From contig CM019214.1 in assembly GCA_009741485.1 (NCBI GenBank), positions 26,922,081-26,986,080 of the forward strand: a DNA stretch of 64,000 nt. The letters are read 5' to 3'. Of the stretch, positions 52,680-63,932 are shown one piece after another. Below the pieces are notes generated by a model. The model worked only from the letters and a program-made list of their open reading frames with translations, had not been told where the DNA came from and ran no database searches. Position numbers and translations under genes: made by a program. Every line of letters begins with the position of its first letter. Positions within the stretch are counted from its first letter, which is position 1. The stretch is from Malurus cyaneus samueli. Its lineage: Eukaryota; Chordata; Aves; Passeriformes; Maluridae.

Positions 52680-52765
52680 TGTTTATGTGGTAGGCATGCC
52701 AGGAGTTGGACTTGATGATCCTTGTGGGTCCCTTCCAACTCAGCAGTTCCTGTGATTCTGTGACA
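52680..52765 (+). mobile_element. CR1 3'-terminal fragment, sense
   Basis: Contains 'GTTGGACTTGATGATCCTTG', 'TGGGTCCCTTCCAACTCAGC' and the terminal 'TGTGATTCTGTGA', the standard last ~80 bases of an avian CR1. Only the very 3' end is present. It is about 255 bases from the antisense CR1 fragment, in opposite orientation. Confidence 0.88.
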
Positions 52766-53093
52766 TTTTCATAGTTTAGCAAGTGGTAAGTTACAAATTA
52801 GCTTTGAAATAATCTACCAATAATATATGTAGTGCAATTTTTCTCTGCATAATTTTCAGTTATGAAGAACTCAGTTTTATTACAAAAAGTCTAATTAATT
52901 CTATTGAAAATGTAAATTTAGATTTCAAGTTCAAACTATGGAGTTAAAAGCTCGGAATTCATAAATTGTTTTAGCATGTTGTTAGCTAGATTTAAGAGGC
53001 TTTGCTGAGAGTTCTTTTTGGAAGAAAGCCATTAGCCTCCTTAAAATTTTAATTTATTACTTAATAAAGCAATTATATCTTCTTTTTTTTCAG

Positions 53094-53159
53094 ACCTACA
53101 TTGGTGATATACTGTTGCTTGTTAACCCATTTAAAGAACTTCCTATTTATTCTACCATG
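53094..53159 (+). CDS. MYO16: MYO16 exon: motor strand [18 protein letters not shown] (residues 285-306)
   Basis: A strong T-rich acceptor ends in CAG at 53091-53093; donor ATG|GTAAGC. The exon is only 66 bases, phase 0 at both ends. It encodes [22 protein letters not shown]. The family pattern here is TYIGDILIAVNPFK.LPIY, so the block is highly diagnostic of a myosin head. The N-P-F-K-E-L-P-I-Y segment lies close to the adenine-binding edge of the nucleotide pocket. Confidence 0.96.
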
Positions 53160-55652
53160 GTAAGCATTCTTTTTCTAGAAGGTTGGAGAATTTTTTTCAC
53201 AAGTCATATAGTTCATTTGACAGGCCAAGCCCCTAATTAACATATATACTCATGTGGAGAGCATCTTAGTTTTAGTATTTTAAAGAAACTTTAAAAGTTT
53301 CTTCCAAGATACAACTATTTTATTGTGTCTTATTTGTGAAACAGCAATCTTGGTAACACTTTGAATGAGCAGGAGCACTTTTGATTGTTTAAAAATGGTT
53401 CCTGATGATGTTGGTGGTTTCTGCCACAGTCAAATTTGTAAAAATTGGTGCATATTTCATACAGTGATTGTTTCAGTTCACATCCCCTTGCCCAAAACAC
53501 GATTATGGAGATAACAACCTTGGATGGTGCACAAAGGCTGCCCTGGGTCAGGCATAGGGAAGTGGCTTTTGTGGGGCACAGGCAGCGTTTGGGCAAGGAG
53601 GACTTGGGTCATATGAACACAATCAAATATTTTGACCTCCTTCATCTTCACCCAGACATTTTAGAGATACAGTGTTGGTACAACTGTTAATTTATCCTTC
53701 CCTCCCCTCTTACCTTTGCACTGAGATCACAGAGATCAGGCTCCCTGATAGGGAATATTCAAATATGTTTATTTAACTTACAAGAATTATAGAGAGTTAA
53801 AAATTTGATAAGAAAATTTTAATTTGTGGCTGTTTACTACCTCATGTGGCTTCGTGTGTATCAGCAGTAAATCTGAGAGAAAGAAACATTGTGATGTTCA
53901 TGGTAGGAGCAGCAGATTCCAACTTGGGGTCTGAGTTTATTTCTAGAAATGAAAACTATTCATCATCTCCAAGGTTTTATATGATGGTATTTTTTCCTGC
54001 CACTGTGTATTTTATATTAGATACATGATTTTGTGCACTAAGAGAGAACTACGAAGAGAAAGAGTTTACATATTAAAATGTTTCCTGAATGTTTGCTGCA
54101 CTTCTCTGTGATAGATCTAGTTAATTAAGTTTATCATGAGACCCTTTTTGTCCTGTAATTTTTTGGGTCATCTTGGTTATTTATTGCTTTTGTTCATCAT
54201 TATAATCTGCACTCTATTGGGCATTATGCAGGTATTTCCCAGATGATCAAGAAAACATGATTGTAAAATCACTGTTTTTGAAATGCTCAAGCTTAGCTGG
54301 TATTGTATTAAAGTCTCTAAGTGTTGAATGGTCTGTATGTTAAAGTAATAAAAAGTGATGATGTCAGTTCCTCAGTAGATGGTGACATGCTATATGATGT
54401 GGCTCATTAGAATTCTTGTTTCAGGTATGTAGTTTGTTAGCTGTCAAAAATAAAAGGAATGCAAATGTATTGGGCATGGTACTACTTTTAAAACAAGAAT
54501 GAAGCAATGAAAAGATTATCATGAGAGCAACATTTTATGTTTCCTTCTTTTTTAAAAAACACTGTTCTCAACAAGCATCATTTTGTTATCATGCACTGAC
54601 CTCCCACACTTAGTTCCAATAGAGTACTACTAAAATAAATATTTTTATAAGCAATTTTTCCACTCTGAGTTGACATAAAGAATCATCCTTTAACACATTA
54701 TAGTAGCATTACACTGCTAGGAATGTGCAAATACCACTTATGAAGCTATTCTAGTGACAGCAGAAGTGCTTGAGCTGTGGTTGTGCTGCTTTGCTACAGT
54801 CCTGCAGAATTTCCTTGTGCCTGATTAGGTCAAATTTATTCTTGAAGTTTGTGTTAGAAAAATATGCAAACTTGCAATATTTTGCATTGAAAATAATTGT
54901 GTGAAGGTTTTCATTTGTACTTTGTCACATTCTGAAATGGTTCCTGGAGAATTGGTGTGGATTTACTTTTTTTTTTGTCTGGTAGCCCTTAAGGCCTGAC
55001 TGAGAATATATAATGGAAGATTCATTCAGCTACACTGTTGTAGCTACCCCAGGATTGAATAGTTTAATATTTAAATAAATAAGATGGGCATGGGACAGAA
55101 AGGGGTGAGAACACCAGGATACCCTCAGAAAAAGAAAAAAAAAAAAAAAAAAAAAAGTGGGTTCTGTAGCAGATAACTGGTTTTACTCAGGCTTCAGGGA
55201 CAGAATATGTTGCCAGCTGTGTGCATAAGAAGTTATTCTGTATTGCAGAAGGAGTATTTGTGGGACACTGCTCTGTCATATAATAACGTAATTAGTTTAT
55301 AACTTATTCCTTTGATTTCCATTTTAGTTTTTTATGGGTTGTTCATGCTTAATTTTGTAGATTTTCAAGTCAAGACATTGAAAAACTGTAAATGTAGAGT
55401 ATTAAAAATACTAGGTTTTGTTCTACCTAATGCACAAAACAATACTGTTAAATCCTCTAGTTTTGTTTAATCTTGTATCTTATCTATTTTCTGTAATTAA
55501 AATCTTCATAGCTGTTGTAATAGTATCACTTCCATACATAAAAAGATTCTGTTCATAATGTTTAGAAAGCTTTACAAAAGACCCAAGATTAGGGGGTGAA
55601 ACATAATTGTTTTGAAATGTATTTATCATTTTAATTTTCTACAATTTTTCAG
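53160..55652 (+). other. MYO16 intron, 2.5 kb
   Basis: Bounded by GTAAGC and TTTTTCAG. Contains a 22-base A run (55135-55156) and an 11-base T run near 54968. No transposable element or extra exon is recognised. Confidence 0.8.
55135..55156 (+). repeat. Poly-A run (22 bases)
   Basis: The longest homopolymer in the window, preceded by CCCTCAGAAAAAG. No retrocopy is recognised upstream. Confidence 0.9.
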
Positions 55653-55780
55653 GTCACCCAGCTTTATTTAAGTAACTCTGGAAAACTATGTTCCTCACTT
55701 CCCCCACATATCTTTTCCTGTGCTGAAAGAGCTTACCACATGCTATTCCAGGAGCAGCGTCCCCAGTGCTTTATCCTCAG
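55653..55780 (+). CDS. MYO16: MYO16 exon: motor segment before the P-loop (residues 307-349)
   Basis: Acceptor ACAATTTTTCAG, donor CAG|GTGAAA (weaker than the other donors), 128 bases, entering in phase 0 and leaving in phase 2. It encodes [16 protein letters not shown] (322-337), corresponding to the family's LPPHIFAIAD.AY..M, and [10 protein letters not shown] (340-349), corresponding to ...NQ.ILISGESG. Upstream, [11 protein letters not shown] (311-321) replaces the more variable loop of other myosins. The last serine codon is completed in the 62003 exon, so the exon junction falls immediately before the P-loop. The following intron, at 6.2 kb, carries two CR1 copies. Confidence 0.95.
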
Positions 55781-56534
55781 GTGAAAATTTATCTTTCTAT
55801 TAATTAATTTGTACCTCCCGCCTTTCAGCTGTTTCCCCTGGGCCTCAGCAGTTGAGATTTCCATTTTATTTTTTTCTCCAACTGATTTTCTTTCTGTGTA
55901 CTGATCTCTGTATTATACATTAGAGCAAAATAGAAATGAAAAAGGTTTAATTACATCTCAAGTTCATAAATTCTCTTGGGGAATTGCCACTCCATGTAGC
56001 TGCATCTAATTAGGAACAAGAGTTAATGGTAAAGAATTCAAAACTGCTGTGTGTGTCTGCTAATATTACATGAATCAGGATTAGAAACAATCTATTGACA
56101 ATAAAACTGATAAGTTCTCGACTAAATTATAAACCTGTGTAGTGAGTGCCTGTATTGGAGCTTGCAGTCTGTCTCACATGTTTGTGTGGCCTTGAGTTTG
56201 TTTTTTAGCTTTCCAAGCTCAGAATGTACTTTTAAATGGACCTCAACCTTTGTTCATAGTGTTATTTCAATGCTAAATAATTTCAAGATTTTGAATAAAT
56301 GTATTAGTAATCCTCAGTGAAAAGAGTTTCATCCAAATATGCTGATTTTATTATGGTGAAACTTGGCATTCACCTTTTTAACTTTTTAATCCCCAAATTA
56401 AAAATCTTTTCTCCAACTCTGGTAGCTGTGAGCCTGGTGGATTTGATGTACTCAGTCAAAGAAATTTGTTGCTCAATCTTCTCTGTCTTTTCATACTTTA
56501 CTTACTTTCATATCTTCTGAATCTTAATATCCTC

Positions 56535-57057
56535 CATGGGATTACAGAATAAATGAGATTGTAAAATAGCTTCGAGATCATCGAATTCAACCTTTGACTG
56601 AACACCAGCTTGTCAAGTGAACTATGGCACTGAGTGCCATGTCCAGTCATTCCCTGAACACTTCCAGGGATGGTGACTCCAAATCCTCCCTGAGCAGCCC
56701 ATTCCAACATCCAGCCATCCTTCCTGTGAAGAAATTCCTCTTGTCCAACCTGAACCTCCCTTGGCTCAGCTTGAGACCATTTCCTCTTGTTCTGTTGCCG
56801 GTTGCCTGTGAAGAGAGGCCAGCCCCCACCTCACTAAAATCCCCTTCCAGGAGGTTGTAGAGAGTGATAAGGTCTTCCCTGAACCTCCTTTTCTCCAGGA
56901 AAAACACCCCCAGCTCCCTCAGCTGCTCCTCACAGGACTTGTGCTCCAGACCCTTCCCCAGCTCCGTTGCCCTTCTCTGGACTCCTCCAGCACTTGAATG
57001 TCTTTCTTGAAATGAGGAGACCAAACTGGACATAGGACTTCAGATGCAGCCAAATTT
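56535..57057 (-). mobile_element. CR1 LINE 3' part, antisense, fairly complete 3' region
   Basis: On the plus strand it starts with a diverged 'GGGATTACAGAATAAATGAG', followed by 'GATCATCGAATTCAACC', 'CCATTCCAACATCCAG', 'TTCCTCTTGTCCAACCTGAA', 'AGGTTGTAGAGAGTGATAAG', and 'CTCAGCTGCTCCTCACAGGA'. This is the reverse complement of a CR1 3' region of the CR1-Y-like type. The minus-strand frame over 56647-57033 is a relic translation of this element, not a gene. Confidence 0.9.
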
Positions 57058-59332
57058 GTTCCCATGTTACAAGATTTTTTTTTTTCCCCAGTCACTTCTC
57101 TTTTGATGAAATGTTCTCACTGAAGTGGAGCATTTTACATCAGTAAAGCATTTGGCCAAATCACTGAAGATCTTATTATCAGTTATTCACAATTACTTTC
57201 AGTTTACAACAAGCCAGCTTCCCTCATGTGCTGCCTTTGTATTAGCTTTGCATGGAAGTTACAGAATAAAATAACATTATTAATTATTCTCCTAAGTCGC
57301 CAGTAGGTGGACTTTTCAGAATTAGCTTTCTTCTGACTGCATTTTGCTCCTGCTTTTCAGGATAGGAAAATACATTAAGCACTGACAAGATAAGTAAAGA
57401 ACTGTCTAGGGAGCCTAAATATCGGCTTTTTAAAAGCTAAGGATACTTAGTAAATCAAAGCAAAGATTTATGGCATGCTGATGGTTAATTTTGTGAGTCA
57501 AAAAGTCGTAATGAATACATTAAATGAAATGTTATTGCTTGCTAACAGCCAGGAGTGTCAGTATCCAATGATACTGTTGTGATATAAATCACAATTTTAA
57601 GCCAAATAATCTGGAATGGAGAGAAATCCTTGTGTTTTAGAGTGGAATGCATTGAAAGCTTTGAATTTCCTCAGTTTAGCATCACCAAAGCCATTCTGTT
57701 CAAGTTAATATTTATTTTTTGAAAGTATAATTCTGTGTATTGTAAGTGCAATGGGCTGCTGCAGTACAATTACATATTTGTATTAAAGCATTAGAAATAC
57801 ACTGTCAAATTTAGCTTAATTTTAGAAATAAAATTTTCAACTCACATGGAGGATTAATCAGTTACAGATAGCATTACCGGTAATGCAAAACTTCTTTTGT
57901 ATTTAATGGTTTTGCTTGCACATATTTATTTCAAATCTCGAAACTTCAGTCACTGGAAGCAAGACTCAGTGTCTCACGTACTTACTTCTGAAAATGGAGA
58001 AGAAATAAATTGTTCTGGTTCCCAAAAGTGTGCAAGCTTAGTCACTCTTGCCTGGATATATATTACTATACTAGTGGGAATTTGGAGTAGCACTGCTCAC
58101 TGTTTTGGGTGGTAGAATAAGAGATTGTTTTCAGAATTTCATGCAGAACAGCACACCTGTTCTCCTTTAAATCTGGTGGAAATCTTATAGGAACACATTC
58201 TATCAGCAGTTTTCCAGCATTTCTAATAATAGTTCAAGTACTGCAGGGGTGAGATGTTTTTGGTTAAGTATTTCTGCACTTCTGAGTGTGATACCTTTGG
58301 TCAGAATTTAAAACGAAGTGGAAAAAAGAAAAAAGTCTGTTAGACATCTGTTTTTGGCAGATGTGGTTGGGCCTGAAAAAACCAAAATAATAAAATGCTA
58401 AAACAGTTTGTTAAATATCAAGTCTTGTACAGTTCTCAGAATGATGCTAACACTTACCTGCTGGATATAAAAGGCAGTATGCTTTGGACAAGCTGTGAAC
58501 TCTTGCAAACTATTAATTATGTCAGATCTGATTATCAAACATGAATGAACGCTTTTGTTCAATAACATAATCTGTAACTGTGACTATAGACTCAGAGACA
58601 TCAGAGATGTTTTAATTTCAGGGAAGTTCCTTAACAGCTGAAATAGCCAAAGAGCCACAGTTGCTAATCTGGTGGGTAACCTGTGGTGCAGTGATAGCAG
58701 GTTGCAGCTGTGATCTTGGATTAAGTATGTTGTGGAGAGACAAAACTATTTCATCATCATGACACACAGTTGCAGTGAACTGGCCAGTGTGAGTGGGCAG
58801 TAAGAGAGGAGCTATGATAGATTTATATCTGTCTATAATTTCATTGACTTTTTGGATAATACAGGTGTAAGATCTATAATTTGCCAGATTGTGAAATGTC
58901 TGTAGAGGAGGAATGTCACAGGACTAATATCCTATTTAAATTTTTCTTTGTTCCTGATGATGACAGCCAGCCAAGAAATGTGGGATTTGGAGATTGCCAT
59001 TATAAAGGCAGATGGCTAATGCTAGGTCATAAGAGTAGTGTGAACATTGTACAATTAGCATTGGGAGAGTGAAGTCATCATTAAGAGTGCAGAGATGAAT
59101 TTTTGTAGGGTGACATCAAGTTCCATCTGACTTTGGAAACTCTTCCAGAAAGTCAGAAGCTGAAAATCTGATCAAGGGATAGGACACTGAAGGAGAACCT
59201 TGTCATTTCTGGAGAGACGCTGATTTAATGTTAGTTGGGACAGTGACTGTCTTGACATTACACAACTTTTGCTCTTGGACCTGGTTTGAACATGGCTTTG
59301 TGACCTGTAAGTTGAGATCTTCACATAAGATG

Positions 59333-60660
59333 GAATCATAGAATGTGAAGAGGTTGGAATGGACCTTAAAGGCCATCTATTCCCAAACCCTGCTGCCGTG
59401 GGCAGGGACAGCTCCCAGGTTTCCCAAGGTCTTATCCAGCCTGGCTTTGAAAATCTCCAGGGTTGGGGCATCCGCAGCCTCCCTGGGCAGCCTGTTCTGG
59501 TTTCTCACTACCCTCACAGTAAAAGATTTCTTTCCAATATCTGACCTAAATTTGCGCTCCTTCAGTTTGTACCCATTACCCCTTGTCCTGGCACTACAAT
59601 TCCTAATGAAGAGTCCCTCTCTGGCTTCTCTATAGGCCCCCTCCAGATCCTGGAAGGAATCTGGGAATGAGAAGCCCCAACTTTCTTAGCCTGTCCTCAT
59701 AGGGGTGGTGCTCCAGTCCTCTTATCAACTTTGTGACCCTCCCCTGAACTTGCTCCAACAATTCAGTGTCCTCATGCTGGGGACATCAGAGCTGAAGGCA
59801 GCACTCACAGGAGTGAAGTAGAGGGGGAAAATTGCCTCCTTCAACCAGTGGCCGGGTTTCACTGGCCAAGCCCAGGATTTGCTTGGCATTCTGGTCTGTG
59901 AGCCCACACTGCCAGTGCATGCATGGTGAGTTTTTTATTCACCATCAAGGTGACCATGGGGCCATCACTCTCAAGTCTGTCTGCTCAGGGTTGCTCTCAG
60001 TCACTTCTCTGCCCAGCCTGTGGGTGTGTCTGGGGTTGCCATGACCCAGGTGCAGGATCTTGCTCTTGGCCTTGTTGAACTTCATGAGGTTTGCATCAGC
60101 TTACCTCTCAAGTGTGTCAAGGTCTCTGGGTGACATCCCTTCCCTCCAGCATGAGGTGTCACCTCACAGTTTGGTGTCGTCAGCAAACTTGATCAGGGTG
60201 CACACAATCCCACTGTCTGTGTCGCTGACAGCATCAGGTGACCCCCGAGGGACGCTGCTCATCTCTGGTTTCCACATGGATAAGGAGATGCTGAGCACCA
60301 CTCTGTGGTGAGTTCTTTACTCACCAAATGGTCCATCCATCAAATCTATGTATCTCCAATTTAGAGACAATAATGTTGTGCAGGACAGGGTCAAACGCTT
60401 CACATGAGTTCAGGCAGACAGTGAGTTGCTCTCTATAGATGCTGTAGCTCTGGCATAGAATAGAGACTGAGTGGTCTGTAGCTCCCTGTGTCTTCTGCTT
60501 TCCTCTTTTTAAAAATTGATATATGTGCCTATTTCTAGACAGCAGGGGCTTCACCTGAGTGCCACAGTTTTTCAAAAATAATGGATAGTGGCTTAACAAC
60601 TTCAATCTGCCAGCTCCCTCAGGACCCACAGCTGAATTTAATCAGATACTTTAACACATA
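59333..60660 (-). mobile_element. CR1 LINE with reverse-transcriptase remnants, antisense, internally deleted
   Basis: Its 3' terminus is at the left edge: plus-strand 'GGAATCATAGAATGTGAAG' and 'GGTTGGAATGGACCTTAAAG'. Reading leftwards on the minus strand from 60629, the frame gives V-C-L-N-S-C-E-A-F-D-P-V-L-H-N-I-I-V-S-K, then L-E-I-H-R-F-D-G-W-T-I. This matches the CR1 reverse-transcriptase block ..DFSKAFDTVSH.ILL.KLE..GFDGWT. Further on, from about 60207 leftwards, it gives K-F-A-D-D-T-K-L, the catalytic FADD, and then M-K-F-N-K-A-K-S-K-I-L-H-L-G. The stretch between these blocks (about 60240-60330) is much shorter than in an intact element, so an internal deletion is likely. Frameshifts and stops make it inactive. 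It is the longest transposable element in the window. Confidence 0.9.
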
Positions 60661-61229
60661 GCCAGGTTGCAAACCATTGTAGTCTTGGACCATCAGTTTC
60701 CTCCCTGTTATAGAAACATGGACAACATCAATAAAAACAGTTTGACACATCACACAGAGTAATGACAAGATCTGTTTTGTTGTGTAAGACTAAAGTTTAC
60801 CAGGCAAATGATGAGATATTCACCACAGCTACATGTATGTCATGAGAGTTGAATGAGATTAAAAGTTCTATTTAAATTTCTATGTGAATATGAAGTCCTT
60901 TTTCATCCTTCCTCTTTCGTTTCTTCCTTTTTAATTCATTTCTCCTTTGAAGTGATATTTGAACAGATAAAGGAATGGCCCAACACATACTCTATTTTGT
61001 TGCCTTCTTATTTTCAGAAACTAAAATACACAGATAACAGATTGACCAGTCATAACATCCATTGTACTTGTGAAAAATTTAACTGGCTGTTGTAGAAACA
61101 GCCTTTTAAGTTTGATTAACTGAGTAAATGAAGGAGGAGCATCAAATTACATTTTATTTGGTTCAGTTGTCTGTAAGGAAAACAACGCCTTATAATTCAA
61201 GTCAGAAATTCTTGCATGAATTTCTTAAT

Positions 61230-61630
61230 CAGGCTTCACTAACTTCATCCTTTCAATCTCTTTTTTTCCTTTTCCTTCCTTCTCCATGCTTAGAGTGCAC
61301 CATTGATTTTGCTTCCTTCCTCCATCCCACCACTTTTCTATTGTTTCTTTCCACCATCATCATTCTGTTATCTTTTATCTCATTTACTTTGGTCACTTCC
61401 CCTGTCAGAGATTCTCATTCTTTTGAATATTTATTCCACATCACAAACAAGAAATGACAGTGATCCAGACAGAACCACTAAAGTCAGAGTATGTTGCAGA
61501 AGCTGGTTGTAAAATCAATCAGCTTTTTCTTTTCCTTCCTGTTTGTTTTTTATTTTTTTCCCCTTCTTCCTATTGTATTTTCCACTTTCCATTTCTTCTG
61601 ATTCCCCCTCATTACCACAGCAGTAATTTC
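61230..61630 (+). repeat. Pyrimidine-rich low-complexity tract
   Basis: About 400 bases rich in T and C, for example TTTTTTTCCTTTTCCTTCCT. Its end is about 370 bases before the acceptor of the P-loop exon, too far to be that exon's own polypyrimidine tract. Confidence 0.7.
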
Positions 61631-62002
61631 CCCATCTTCAAGGAGAACCAGGCAGCATAAGTGAGCTCCTTTGCCGGACAAAAGATAAAGGAAAACATAA
61701 AATCTGTGCTATAAATACCTTCAAAAAGGCTTGAAAGCATTAGATTTGATTGGTTTGACTTGTGGTACAAGACAATGTATCTTGACAGCTCTGACAGCCC
61801 TCATGAACATAGACAGTCAGTCATTCTATCTCCTGTGTTCTGTTCTTTATTTGTCTTCCACAAACCTTCTGTTATTTGAAATGAAAGTTTGATGGAGGTA
61901 CCTTAAATCCATTCAAACAAAGCTGGGAGAGAACATAAATAACATTTCAGTTGTGAAACTAACAATGATGCCTCCCTTTCTCCCTCGCCTGTCATCTTGC
62001 AG

Positions 62003-62108
62003 TGGAGAAAGTGGTTCTGGGAAGACTGAAGCCTGCAAACAAATAGTGAAACACCTCACTTGCAGAGCCAGCTGCAGCAGAAATGCCTTTGATACAAAGA
62101 TAAAACAT
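62003..62108 (+). CDS. MYO16: MYO16 exon: P-loop of the motor (residues 349-384)
   Basis: Acceptor CTGTCATCTTGCAG, donor CAT|GTAAGT, 106 bases, entering in phase 2 and leaving in phase 0. It starts S-G-E-S-G-S-G-K-T-E-A (349-359), a complete Walker A / P-loop of the form GESGSGKT, with Lys356 and Thr357 the phosphate and magnesium ligands. It goes on with C-K-Q-I-V-K-H-L-T-C-R-A-S (360-372) and F-D-T-K-I-K-H (378-384), matching the helix after the P-loop and a short loop 1. My recollection is that the mammalian protein differs from the canonical P-loop here; in this species the loop is canonical. Confidence 0.96.
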
Positions 62109-63932
62109 GTAAGTAGCATTCTGATCACTGAGTGGAACGAAGCAAAAACTTGCCCTCTTGGATAGGCAAAGATATTTGAACTGTAAGGAAAAATGCATGT
62201 GCTCTGTAGAAATTCGTAAATGGCTTGTTTTCACCTTTGAAGTCAGAGGAAGTTTTTTTTTTCCCTCAATTGGAATGGTATTAAGGTCAGATTGATGTGA
62301 TAAGAGGAATCTCAAAAGTGGACAAAGTTTTGTTTCTCTATTTTGGTGAGTTTCAAAATCAATGTTGCAGTGAATAGGAAACATTTCTGTGATAAGGAAC
62401 TGTTTCTTAAACATTAAATTAATTGTCCTCAGCAAATAAATAAATTTGCCTGTATTGTGTGGTGATGCTTTGCTGGACAGTATAAGAAGTGTTGGGACAT
62501 CTGAAATAATAGTATGCAAGACAGAAACTGTAAACCTGACAGAAAACTGCAAGGATTGAACAAAGTTGTATGGCACAATATTTGTGTACTAAATATATTT
62601 AAGAAATAGGTAAGAGTTATGAATACTTTTTCAGTCATGTATAATGTTCAAAATGTGTATTTCCATATACCCATATTTAATTTCCTATAGAGGTTCATAC
62701 GGACATGTTAAATTATGCTGAACCCTGAATTGCCAATTGAAATTCTTTTAAAAAATTACCTTTCTCGATGAGACTTCTCATCTGAGATCTCAGCACAGAG
62801 ACAGCTATCGATGGATCTTAATCAATGGAGGTGGAAGAGAATTACCACAAATTTTGGTTATAGAGAGATCCTTTACAACTTAGATGGGATGTCTGACTTT
62901 AGATAGTAAAGTATCATATCTCACCCATAGGGGATAAAGTAGAGTTTCTAATTTAGTTGCCTTTTAAAGTTGCCTTAACAAACACAATATTCAATGCATA
63001 GCACCATTAAATTAATAAATGTGCACAGGTTAAAGCAAGTGCTGATTTCGTGTAAAGAGCGAATACATCCTAAACACTTCCAGAATGGAACTGGAACCAA
63101 AACAAGGCTGACTAGATTTCTGCTGCCACCTACTGCTCAGATGGCTGGTTTAATTAATAATTGTGAAGGGTTTGATTTTCAGAGGTTCTGTTTTTGTGAT
63201 TTGAATTACATGTTGTCTGTGCCACTCCACAGACCTCTTCCCTCCCAGCTACGTCATCCATCTTCATGAAAACAGTTATGTCAGAGCCACAGTGTATATG
63301 GGCCACATTGCCATCAACTTCTAAGGATAAATAAAGAATCTGTCAGAGTGAAAGGAGTGTAAGCAACTAATTATACACTAAAAAGCTAAACACAATGGCT
63401 GTGGCCATGAAAGCATAACATGGAAATGCATTAGTGAGACGTGCCATAAAAATGCCTGAATCTATTTTTTCCTCAGTGTAATCCTGAAGTAATTCTATTT
63501 GAAATCAATAATTTATGCCATTTCTGACATTATATAAAACTTGTAAATGCCTTTGTTGGGTTATTAGCATTGACTGACTAACTTCATAAGCTGTCTTTAA
63601 AGATTCCAATATTTTTGCTAAGCTCCAGGAATATGACTCCAGTCCCTCACATCCAAACTACTGGTAAGGACACAGCTCACATGTGAACAGCTGTCCTCCC
63701 CTTTCACTTAAAACTTCCACTACTCTTACACTGATTTTTTGAATATATTTATTTTGAACTGTCTTACTTTAATTTCTATTTTGGAAAAAAAAAAAAATCC
63801 TGCCAAGTATTTTTTTTAAAATTCGTAGATGAAAGATGTCTTTCCCCCTCCCACTATGAGCCAACCTCACTGAAGTTTCTTGAAATATCTTCCTGTTTAT
63901 TTATTCTCGTATTACTTCTTCACTATTTGCAG
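62109..63932 (+). other. MYO16 intron, 1.8 kb
   Basis: Bounded by GTAAGT and ATTTGCAG. AT-rich with a 12-base A run near 63786. I see nothing else in it. Confidence 0.8.

Larger units (their letters stand above)
51083..53093 (+). other. MYO16 intron, 2.0 kb
   Basis: Bounded by GTGAGT and a long T-run acceptor. It carries two CR1 fragments in opposite orientation (52030-52425 antisense, 52680-52765 sense), which make up about a quarter of the intron. Confidence 0.8.
55781..62002 (+). other. MYO16 intron, 6.2 kb, rich in CR1
   Basis: Bounded by GTGAAA and CTTGCAG. Two antisense CR1 copies (56535-57057 and 59333-60660) occupy nearly a third of it. A pyrimidine-rich tract lies at about 61230-61630, some 370 bases before the P-loop exon. 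No additional exon is recognised. Confidence 0.8.

Noticed and set aside
56647..57033. Minus-strand open frame of 128 codons
   Set aside because: It is translation of the antisense CR1 3' region, not a host gene.
61992..62576. Minus-strand open frame of 194 codons, the longest in the window
   Set aside because: It lies antisense to the P-loop exon and the following intron, and part of its length is imposed by the codons of the sense exon. The protein shows no domain, composition or motif that I recognise. It is most likely chance.
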